Positions 6,438-12,590 of a stretch of DNA of 12,590 nucleotides are shown piece by piece (positions within the stretch are counted from its first letter, which is position 1; each line of letters opens with the position of its first letter). The stretch is taken from positions 1-12,590 of the forward strand of contig CAMLIZ010000135.1 in the NCBI GenBank assembly GCA_946480245.1, read 5' to 3'. Below the pieces are notes generated by a model. The model made no database searches. It was given only the letters and a program-made list of their open reading frames with translations, and was not told the DNA's origin. Both the position numbers and the translations under genes were made by a program. The stretch is from an uncultured Pseudomonadota bacterium. GTDB lineage: Bacteria > Pseudomonadota > Gammaproteobacteria > Burkholderiales > Burkholderiaceae.

Positions 6438-9400
6438 TCAGGTGCCCGTGGGGTTGAAGTGCGCCTCGTTGAGCGCGCGCGGCATCACGTGCTGCATCAG
6501 CGCCTCCAGCGGCATCGCCTTGGCGAACAGCCAGCCCTGGCCCATCTGGCAGCCCAGGCCGCGCAGGAACTCGGCCTGCGCTTCGGTCTCGATGCCCTCG
6601 GCCAGCACCTGCAGGTTCAGGCCGTGGCCCATGGCCACCACCGCGCGTGCGATGGCAGCGTCGCGGTCGCTGTGCGGCAGGCCACGCACGAAGCTGCGGT
6701 CGAGCTTGAGCTTGGCCACCGGGAAGCGCGTGAGATAGCTGAGGCTGGAATAGCCGGTGCCGAAGTCGTCGATGGCCAGGCCCACGCCCATCGCGTGCAG
6801 ACGGCGCATCGCTGCCATCGACGCTTCCGGGTGGTCGATCATCATCGACTCGGTGATCTCCAGCTCCAGGTCCTCCGCGGCCCAGCCGGAGCGCGCCAGC
6901 GCATCGGAGATCACGGTGCCCAGCTGCGGGCTGCGCAGCTGGCGCGGGCTCAGGTTGACCGCGACCTTGAGGCACTGGCCGGTGCGTTGCTGCAGCAACT
7001 TCAGGTCACGGCAGGCGGTGCGCAGCACCCATTCGCCGATCGGCACGATCAGCCCGGTGTCCTCGGCGATCGGGATGAAGTCGACCGGCGAGACCATGCC
7101 GCGCTGCGGATGCTTCCAGCGCAGCAGCGCCTCCACGCCCACCACGCGGCCGTCCGCCAGCTGCAGCAGCGGCTGGTAGTGCAGCGCGAGTTCGTCGCGC
7201 TCCAGTGCCTGCCGCAGCTCGCCCTCGAGCGCCAGCCGCTCGGCCAGCGCAGCGTGCATCTGCGGCGTGTACAAGGTGTACCCGTTGCGCCCGCCGTTCT
7301 TGCTCTGGTACATGGCCACGTCGGCATTGCGCAGCAAGGTGGTCAGGTCGTCGCCGTCGCGCGGGTAGCAGGCGATGCCGATGCTGGGCGTCACGTTGAG
7401 GCGGTGAGGGCCGGCCTGCACCGGCTCGGTCATCGCCTGCAGCAGCTTGTCGGCCACGCGTTCGGCCTGGGCCGGCGAATCGATCCGCGGCAGCAGGATC
7501 ACGAACTCGTCGCCCCCCATGCGCGCCACGGTGTCCGTGCCGCGCAGGCAGTCCTTCAGGCGCGCGGCCACCGCGGTCAGCACCACGTCGCCGGCATGGT
7601 GGCCGAGCGAGTCGTTGATCTGCTTGAAGCGGTCCAGGTCGATCAGCAGCACGGCCAGCTGGCCCTGGTTGGCGCGCACCACCTCGATCGCCCGCGCCGC
7701 GCGCTCCTGCAGCAGCGCGCGGTTCGGCAGGCCGGTGAGTTCATCGTGGTGCGCCATGTGGCGGATGTAGGCCTCGCTGCGGCGCCGCTCGGTGATGTCG
7801 CTCGCGATGCCGAGGAAGCCGTTGAGTTCGTTGTCCGCATCCAGCAGCGGCGCCAGCGCCAGCACCACCGGCACGTGGCTGCCGTCCTTGCGCACGTAGG
7901 TGCATTCGATCTCGTCGCGCTGGCCGCGCAGCGCGCGCACACCCAGCGCCTCGGCCGGGGGCACCGGGCGGCCGATCTCGGCCGTCAGCTTGGCGGCCAG
8001 TGCCTTCAGCTCCTCGCTCTGCAGCAAGGTGCGTGAGGCGTTGCAGCCGATCAGCTCGCCCGGCGCATAGCCGAGCATGCGCTCGCCCGCCGGGTTGACG
8101 CTGCGCACGCGGCCCGCCTTGTCGGTGGCGATCATGCAGAACGGCGCATTGGCGAGGATGGTGTCGTTGAGCGCGCTGGCCTCGTCGGCGCGCGCGCGAG
8201 CCAGCTGCAGCTCGCTCACGTCCGACAGCAGCAGCACGTAGCCGCGCCGGCCTTCGGCCAGGTGCACCTCGCTTGCGGCCAGCAGCAGCGTGAGCTCGGC
8301 CTGCCCTTCCACGCGGCACAGGCGGATCTCCTGTCGCCAGGTGCGCGGCGCGCCGTCGGCTTCCAGCGGCTGTTGCGCCATCTGCGCGGCCAGCTCGTCC
8401 ATGTCCAGCGGCAGCAGGGCGGGCAGGCGCTGCTCGATGGTGTCGCCCGGGGGCAGGCCGAGCAGCGCGCGTGCCGCGGGGTTGGCGCTGAGCACGCGAC
8501 CGCGCAGGTCGACCGAGAGAATCCCTTCGGCCGCGCTGTCCAGCAGCGTGCGCACGCGCGCCTCGCTGCTGCGGTAGGCGGCCGACAGGTCGTCGGCCAG
8601 GCGCAGCGCGCGCGCACGCATGTCCAGCAATGCAGCCACCAGCAAGGCCACCAGCGCGGTGATGCCGAACCCGCCGATGAGGATCAGCGTGCTGCGGCTG
8701 GCAGGTGCGCCCGCATCGAAGGTGGGCAGTGCGGACACACGCAGCATCCAGTGCCGGCCCCCGACCTCGAGCGCGCGTTCGGCGCTGAAGCTGGGGCTGA
8801 AGTGCGGCAGGTTCGCTGCCATGTCGGCATGGGCCTCGTACAGCCGGGTCTGGCCGCTGCCGGCGCCGTCCCACAAGGTCACCATCATGTCGTCGGCGCG
8901 TTCCTGCACCAGCCGGCCCATCATCTCGTTGACCTGGATCGGCACGTACACCCAACCCACGAGGGCCGCGCGGCGCTGCTGCAGCGTGTCCACCACCGCA
9001 TGCTTGCGATAGGTGGGCAGGAACAGCACCAGGCCCTGCCGGGTCTGCCCGTTGGCCTCCTTGACGACCAGCGTCCCCGAGGACAAGGCCGCCTCGCCGG
9101 TGTCGCGGGCGCGCTCCATCGCCGCGCGGCGCCCGGTGTCGCTGAACATGTCGAAGTCAAGCGCGCGCCGGTTGCGCTCGGTCATCGGCTCGCGATAGAG
9201 CACCGGGGCATACCAGTCGCGCTCGGCGGCGGGCCACAGCGCGAAGTCGGGCACGCCATCGCGGCGCGCGTCGGCCAGCCAGGCGGGCAGGGCCTGAGCA
9301 GGCACCAGCTCGGCATAGCCCAGCCCCATCAAGCCGGGGAAGTCGCTCTCCAGGTCCTGGCCGGCGGCAAAGGCCTGCCATTCGCCGCGGCTCACGTCGC

Positions 9401-9662
9401 GCGAGGCCGCGAACAGCGCCGCGGTGCTGCGCAGCAGCCGCACGCTGTCGTCGAAGCGCTGCTGCAATGCCAGGGCGGTGTCCTGCACGCGGCGCTCGAA
9501 GCGGCTGCGCTCGGCCTCCCGCTCGGTGCTGCGGCTGTAGCGCCAGGCGGCGATCGACACGCCCGTGCCGGCCAGCACGACGACCAGCAGGATCAGCCAC
9601 GCCCCGCGCGGCATGCGGGAGGCCGCGGCGGGCAGGGCGGGGCTGGCGCTCGGGTGTCGCAT
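6438..9662 (-). CDS. CHASE-PAS-PAS-GGDEF-EAL cyclic-di-GMP signalling protein
   Basis: A 1074-residue membrane protein. TM1 is at about 21-39. A predicted periplasmic CHASE domain (about 75-300) has the family pattern FPGLMGLGYAELV at 108-120 and REPMTERNRRALDFDMFSD at 157-175. TM2 is at about 325-347. Two cytosolic PAS domains follow (about 366-485 and 495-628, the second ending in the usual SDITERRR linker), then a GGDEF domain (about 633-800) with DELTGLPNR, DLDRFK, GGDEF at 716-720 and a canonical I-site RGTD at 707-710. The EAL domain (about 815-1060) has EALLRW at 844-849, DDFGTGYSS at 965-973, KLDRSF at 986-991 and AEGIET at 1021-1026. Both the cyclase and the phosphodiesterase sites look intact, so net activity depends on signal input. 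The start at 9662 has no good Shine-Dalgarno and lies against a hairpin; Met17 (9614) is an alternative start but has none either. Confidence 0.95.
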   Translation of the reverse strand: MRHPSASPALPAAASRMPRGAWLILLVVVLAGTGVSIAAWRYSRSTEREAERSRFERRVQDTALALQQRFDDSVRLLRSTAALFAASRDVSRGEWQAFAAGQDLESDFPGLMGLGYAELVPAQALPAWLADARRDGVPDFALWPAAERDWYAPVLYREPMTERNRRALDFDMFSDTGRRAAMERARDTGEAALSSGTLVVKEANGQTRQGLVLFLPTYRKHAVVDTLQQRRAALVGWVYVPIQVNEMMGRLVQERADDMMVTLWDGAGSGQTRLYEAHADMAANLPHFSPSFSAERALEVGGRHWMLRVSALPTFDAGAPASRSTLILIGGFGITALVALLVAALLDMRARALRLADDLSAAYRSSEARVRTLLDSAAEGILSVDLRGRVLSANPAARALLGLPPGDTIEQRLPALLPLDMDELAAQMAQQPLEADGAPRTWRQEIRLCRVEGQAELTLLLAASEVHLAEGRRGYVLLLSDVSELQLARARADEASALNDTILANAPFCMIATDKAGRVRSVNPAGERMLGYAPGELIGCNASRTLLQSEELKALAAKLTAEIGRPVPPAEALGVRALRGQRDEIECTYVRKDGSHVPVVLALAPLLDADNELNGFLGIASDITERRRSEAYIRHMAHHDELTGLPNRALLQERAARAIEVVRANQGQLAVLLIDLDRFKQINDSLGHHAGDVVLTAVAARLKDCLRGTDTVARMGGDEFVILLPRIDSPAQAERVADKLLQAMTEPVQAGPHRLNVTPSIGIACYPRDGDDLTTLLRNADVAMYQSKNGGRNGYTLYTPQMHAALAERLALEGELRQALERDELALHYQPLLQLADGRVVGVEALLRWKHPQRGMVSPVDFIPIAEDTGLIVPIGEWVLRTACRDLKLLQQRTGQCLKVAVNLSPRQLRSPQLGTVISDALARSGWAAEDLELEITESMMIDHPEASMAAMRRLHAMGVGLAIDDFGTGYSSLSYLTRFPVAKLKLDRSFVRGLPHSDRDAAIARAVVAMGHGLNLQVLAEGIETEAQAEFLRGLGCQMGQGWLFAKAMPLEALMQHVMPRALNEAHFNPTGT

Positions 9663-9685
9663 CCACCGCTTATCGGCCGCGGTGG
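9663..9685 (-). promoter_or_regulatory. Inverted repeat directly before the CHASE-GGDEF-EAL start codon
   Basis: CCACCGC (9663-9669) and GCGGTGG (9679-9685) are perfect 7-bp complements around a 9-base loop. In the minus-strand message the 3' arm ends at the base before the ATG (9662-9660), so the ribosome-binding region would be paired. No Shine-Dalgarno of normal strength is seen. It is a candidate translational control hairpin; no known regulator or riboswitch class is recognised. Confidence 0.4.
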
Positions 9686-9705
9686 CCCCGGCTTGAGCCC
9701 GGGGC
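9685..9705 (-). terminator. Inverted repeat after the GT4 gene, candidate terminator or attenuator
   Basis: GCCCCGG (9685-9691) and CCGGGGC (9699-9705) form a perfect 7-bp stem around a 7-base loop, starting 5 bases after the stop of the GT4 gene. It abuts the next inverted repeat, sharing one base. No T-run follows, so it may cause pausing, rho-independent leakage or mRNA end protection rather than strong termination between the glycan genes and the CHASE gene. Confidence 0.45.
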
Positions 9706-9710
9706 AGGAG

Positions 9711-10670
9711 TCAGCGGGCCACTTCGTCGAAGGCCTTTAGCCAATCGTTCACGAAGCGCTCGATGCCGAAGCGCTCCTCGGCCGTGCGGCGGGCGTTGTC
9801 GCCCATGCGGCGCGCCTCGCCGGGGTCGGCGATGAGCTGCTGCATCGCATCGACCAAGCGGTCGACGCGGGTGTCCACGAAGCCGCTGTCGCCATTGCGG
9901 ATCACGGTGACCAGCTCGGTGGTGGCCAGGCCGACCACCGGCAGGCCGATCATCATGGCCTCCACGATCGACAGGCCCAGGCTGGTATAGCGGATCGGGT
10001 TGAAGAAGAAGCGATGCCGCGCCATGAAGCCGGGCAGCTCGGCGTTGGGCAGCTCGCCGTGGCCTCCCACCTGCTGCGCGTTCATGCCCACGAGCGTCAG
10101 CGGCACCAGCGCCTGCGCGGCGGCGAACACGTCGGCGCCCAGGCGCCGGCCGCGCGCGCCGATGTTGTTGACCACCACCACGCCGCGCCCGATCTCGCCG
10201 CTGTAGCGTGCCGGTGCCAGCAGCCGCACGCCGTGCTCGATGATCTTGGTGGGGCTGTCGCCCGAGTCCCACATCAGTGCATTGAACGGCGTCACGTGCA
10301 CCAGCAGCACCTTGCTGTCGTTGACCCAGTGGCGCGTGTTGGTCGGGTGCTCCTGCGGCGGATCGTGCTCCAGGTACACCATCGGCAGCCGCTGCTGGGC
10401 TGCACTGAGCAGGCGGTACTGCTCGCGCTCGTAGGCCTCGCGCGACTGGAACAGGATCACGTCGAACTCCATCTCGTGGATGCGATCGACATGGGCCTCG
10501 CGCACGTTGGGGCCCCACGGCAAGGTGCCGCTGCGGCCGCTGTGGTGGGTGGAGCGCTCGTCGTCCACCACCAGGTAGAACTCGTGCGGTACCTGCGTCA
10601 GGTAGTAGAGGTAGTTGCCGTGCACGTGCCAGGTGAGGATGCGCAGCGGGCGTCGGGGTGTGAGGGCCAT
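9711..10670 (-). CDS. Glycosyltransferase, GT4-like (GT-B fold)
   Basis: A 319-residue protein. The start at 10670 is preferred over one 78 bases further upstream because the first beta strand of the fold (RILTWHVHGNYLYYL, 10-24) begins just after it, and the longer form adds only an Arg-rich stretch. Other landmarks are VYLEHDPPQEHP (98-109), the inter-domain EHGVRL (145-150), VVVVNN (164-169), and the sugar-nucleotide region NPIRYTSLGLSIVEAMMIG (224-242). In GT4 enzymes this last part carries EX7E; here the second Glu (237) is present, but Thr229 stands at the first. It would transfer a sugar from an activated donor to a surface glycan or lipid intermediate, in the cytosol. It overlaps the GT9 gene by 73 bp and has no Shine-Dalgarno, so translation is probably coupled. 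Donor and acceptor are unknown. Confidence 0.85.
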   Translation of the reverse strand: MALTPRRPLRILTWHVHGNYLYYLTQVPHEFYLVVDDERSTHHSGRSGTLPWGPNVREAHVDRIHEMEFDVILFQSREAYEREQYRLLSAAQQRLPMVYLEHDPPQEHPTNTRHWVNDSKVLLVHVTPFNALMWDSGDSPTKIIEHGVRLLAPARYSGEIGRGVVVVNNIGARGRRLGADVFAAAQALVPLTLVGMNAQQVGGHGELPNAELPGFMARHRFFFNPIRYTSLGLSIVEAMMIGLPVVGLATTELVTVIRNGDSGFVDTRVDRLVDAMQQLIADPGEARRMGDNARRTAEERFGIERFVNDWLKAFDEVAR

Positions 10671-11716
10671 GGCAGGGTCTGCGTTGTGCGTTGGAGGAGT
10701 CCGAAGGCCGCGGCCAGCACCTCGTCGGCGCCGATCGCGGTGGCGCATTCATGGGCGGTGGGGCACACGGGGTGCCCGCAGGGCCGGCAGGCCAGCGCAT
10801 GCCACAGCAGGCGATGGCGCTCGCGATCCAGCGGCGCCCAGCGCGCCGCGTCACCCCCCAGGCTGACCACCACGCTCGGCGTGCGCAGTGCCGCGGCGAT
10901 GTGCGACACGCCGGTGTCGTTGCTCACGAGCAGGCTGGCGCGCTGGATCAGCGCGCCCAGGGTCCACAGGTCGGTGCGGCCCGTGAGCACGAGCAGCGGC
11001 GCCCTGCAGGCCTGCTGCAGCGCGTCGGCCAGGGCTGCCTCCTTGGCGGTGCCGGTCACCACCACCTGCCAGCCCGCCTCGGCCAGTGCCTGCGTCACGC
11101 GTGCAAAGCGGCCCACCGGCCAGCGCCGCGACGCGAGCTGCGCGCCCGGATGCACGACGACATAGCGCTCGCCCAGCGACGGGCACAGTGCGGCCAGGCG
11201 CCGGTGATCCGCCGCGTGCACCGGGAAGTCCAGTTGCTGCCCCTGGCGCGGCAGGCCGAGCGCGTCGGTCAAGGCCAGGCAGCGCTCGATCTCGTGACCG
11301 CGCGTGGGCCAGGGCACGAACACGCCGGGCTGCGGCGCAAAGCCGCCGGGCGCATGGAAGCCGGCATTGCGGCGCGCGCCGAGCGCAGCCACCAGCGGGT
11401 TGGTGATGCGGCCGCTGCCGTGCATCTGCAGCGCGAGGTCGAAGTCGCGCGCCTGTGCCGTGGTGAGGAACGCCGGCAGCGCCGCCAGGTCGGGCTGGCG
11501 CTCGGGCAGGCCGGGGTGGCCGGGGAAGGGCAGCAACTCGTCCACCGCGTCCAGGCGCTGCACCAGCTCGCTCGCCCACGGCAGGCCGATCAGCGTGATC
11601 GTGGCTTCGCGGTAGGCCGCGCGCAGCGCGCGCAGGGCGGGCACCGCGCACAGCAGGTCGCCCAGCATCAGCGCGCGGAACACGGCGATGCGGCGGACCT
11701 GGTGCGCGGGGATCAT
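10598..11716 (-). CDS. Glycosyltransferase family 9 (heptosyltransferase family)
   Basis: A 372-residue GT9 protein. It has the N-terminal FRALMLGDLLCAVPALRALR pattern (13-32; Asp20 is the conserved acidic residue of GT9), the HPGA element at 189-192, ASRRWPVGRF (195-204), the C-domain signature SNDTGVSHIAAAL (265-277), and a cysteine-rich stretch (Cys310, 313, 318, 324) common in LPS heptosyltransferase relatives. The family transfers heptose from ADP-heptose to LPS core at the inner membrane face, though some members use other sugars. The gene begins 12 bp after the GT2 stop. Its last 24 codons or so run into the GT4 gene in another frame and give a low-complexity tail rich in Ser, Thr and Cys that is unlikely to be structured. 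Whether it is WaaC, WaaF or a different GT9 cannot be told. Confidence 0.9.
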   Translation of the reverse strand: MIPAHQVRRIAVFRALMLGDLLCAVPALRALRAAYREATITLIGLPWASELVQRLDAVDELLPFPGHPGLPERQPDLAALPAFLTTAQARDFDLALQMHGSGRITNPLVAALGARRNAGFHAPGGFAPQPGVFVPWPTRGHEIERCLALTDALGLPRQGQQLDFPVHAADHRRLAALCPSLGERYVVVHPGAQLASRRWPVGRFARVTQALAEAGWQVVVTGTAKEAALADALQQACRAPLLVLTGRTDLWTLGALIQRASLLVSNDTGVSHIAAALRTPSVVVSLGGDAARWAPLDRERHRLLWHALACRPCGHPVCPTAHECATAIGADEVLAAAFGLLQRTTQTLPWPSHPDARCASSPGTCTATTSTT

Positions 11717-11728
11717 GGCGGCCAGGCG

Positions 11729-12590
11729 CTAGAAGAACGGCACGCGAAAGCGCCATCCGCCCTTGATGCGCCAGTACAGCGACAAGAACGGAATGGCGGC
11801 CGAGGTGAGCAGCATCTCCGCCACGTGCTGCGGCGTGCGCGCGGTGCCCCGCAGGCGCTTGAACGCCAGCCGCAGGATCAGCGCCAGCACGAGCGCCAGC
11901 AGCAGCGCGGCCGCCGGCGCGTGGCCGGCCAGCGCCAGCAGCGGCGCGGCCAGCGTGCCCAGCACGATCGCGTAGTACGGGGCCGGTGCGCGCAGGCGGC
12001 CCACCTTGCGGCGGTACAGCTCGGGGTGCTTCTTGAACAGCAGCGCGTCGAACATCATGTTGGCCTGCTGCTTCAGGCTGATGCCGAACGGCGCCTCGCG
12101 CACCGGGTGCTGCACGATCGCCAGCGGCGCCTTCGGGATCTCGCCAAAGGCCTGGAGCAACTTGAAGTGCAGGTCGGAATCCTCGCGCCAGGCGCGCAGG
12201 AAGCGCTCGTCGAAGCCATCGACCGCGTGCAGGGCAGTGCGCCGCACAAAGCAGTTGGCGGTGACGAACTCGGCCACCTCCAGGCCCTGCGTCATGCGTG
12301 CATGGTCGGTGGGCGGCTCGCTCAACGGCACCTGCACCTGGCCGCGCACGGCCGCATGGTGGGCGCCGATCGCGCGCAGACCTTCGCGCAGCCAGTCGAC
12401 GTCGGGCACGGTGTCGTCGTCGGTGAAGGCCACCACCTCGCCTTGCGCGGCTCGCCAGCCGCGGTTGCGCGCCGCCGCCGGGCCGCGCGTGCCTTGCGGG
12501 CGCAGGTAGCGCAGCGAGGGCAGGCCCTTCGTCTGCGCGGCCAGGCGCTCGACCAGCGCGCGCGTGTCGTCGGTCTGCCCGTCGTCGACG
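11729..12590 (-). CDS. Glycosyltransferase family 2 with C-terminal membrane segments, N-terminus cut
   Basis: The gene runs off the right edge; 286 residues are visible, lacking roughly the first 30-45. The visible part opens with VDDGQTDDT, the first nucleotide-binding Asp pair of GT2, followed by PAAARNRGWRAAQGE, the DxD metal site FTDDD (Asp56-58 of the visible part), NCFVRR, and WREDSDL with the catalytic ED at about 136-137. Two transmembrane helices follow at about 204-223 and 225-244, with a further hydrophobic segment near 257-273 before the basic, aromatic end (WRFRVPFF). The GTG at 12436 is an internal codon, not the start. GT2 enzymes transfer sugars from nucleotide donors; the membrane tail suggests a lipid-linked or surface-glycan acceptor. 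It is the first visible gene of the minus-strand glycan run. The specific glycan is unknown. Confidence 0.9.
   Translation of the reverse strand, partial: VDDGQTDDTRALVERLAAQTKGLPSLRYLRPQGTRGPAAARNRGWRAAQGEVVAFTDDDTVPDVDWLREGLRAIGAHHAAVRGQVQVPLSEPPTDHARMTQGLEVAEFVTANCFVRRTALHAVDGFDERFLRAWREDSDLHFKLLQAFGEIPKAPLAIVQHPVREAPFGISLKQQANMMFDALLFKKHPELYRRKVGRLRAPAPYYAIVLGTLAAPLLALAGHAPAAALLLALVLALILRLAFKRLRGTARTPQHVAEMLLTSAAIPFLSLYWRIKGGWRFRVPFF

Noticed and set aside
4311..6442. Same 12 bases (CGCCGGCTCAGG) at the stop codons of both c-di-GMP genes (4311-4322 and 6431-6442)
   Set aside because: It is short, GC-rich and made partly of coding and stop bases; two copies are not enough to call a repeat family.
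6379..6975. Upstream extension of the DUF1223 frame to a start at 6975
   Set aside because: It would overlap the EAL-encoding region by more than 500 bases and bury the signal peptide. The ATG at 6378 has a Shine-Dalgarno and gives a normal secreted protein.
6390..9740. Two long + strand open frames opposite the CHASE-GGDEF-EAL gene
   Set aside because: The minus-strand protein has complete GGDEF and EAL motifs, while the + strand frames give repetitive Gln/His/Arg/Ala-rich products without domains.
10671..10748. Longer GT4 start at 10748
   Set aside because: The added residues are an Arg-rich stretch read from the GT9 gene in another frame, and the GT-B fold begins right after the ATG at 10670.

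Overview
This window is high-GC (about 70% by eye), densely packed bacterial chromosome. Gene content and protein style (AidB, ElaA, a GST/SDR pair, GGDEF/EAL proteins, GT9/GT4/GT2 glycosyltransferases) suggest a betaproteobacterium of the order Burkholderiales, perhaps of the Rubrivivax/Leptothrix type. That placement is inference; no rRNA or marker gene is present. I see no tRNA, rRNA, CRISPR array, insertion sequence, phage gene or obvious recent transfer. No gene-free stretch exceeds about 100 bases.

Region 1 (1-4300, + strand) is a tightly coupled five-gene run. It holds the 3' end of a CurA/PTGR-type NADP-dependent oxidoreductase, an ElaA-like GNAT acetyltransferase, an AidB-type acyl-CoA dehydrogenase, a GST-fold protein with an extra C-terminal beta-rich domain, and a short-chain dehydrogenase. 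Junctions are 6 bp, a 4-bp ATGA overlap, 7 bp and another ATGA overlap, so this is almost certainly one operon. Its enzymes fit oxidation or detoxification of an acyl-CoA, carbonyl or enal substrate, but the substrate cannot be read from sequence.

Region 2 (4318-9662, - strand) is a signalling block meeting region 1 tail to tail, with a GC-rich inverted repeat across the junction. In transcription order it encodes a large CHASE-PAS-PAS-GGDEF-EAL cyclic-di-GMP protein, a secreted DUF1223 thioredoxin-like protein, and a membrane diguanylate cyclase whose periplasmic DUF3365/Tll0287-like domain carries a c-type haem motif. All key catalytic motifs I looked for in the two c-di-GMP proteins are present. 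The smaller cyclase has Lys where the inhibitory I-site normally has Arg.

Region 3 (9711-12590, - strand) is the visible part of a surface-glycan cluster: a GT2 membrane glycosyltransferase (cut by the window edge), a GT9 heptosyltransferase-family protein, and a GT4-like glycosyltransferase. The GT9 and GT4 genes overlap by 73 bases. The 48-base gap between the glycan genes and the CHASE gene is almost filled by two abutting inverted repeats, the second ending at the CHASE gene's start codon.

I found no clearly new multi-gene system. The points most worth a second look are the hairpin-filled leader of the c-di-GMP gene, the haem-c diguanylate cyclase next to a secreted CxxC protein, and the GST with its added C-terminal domain.
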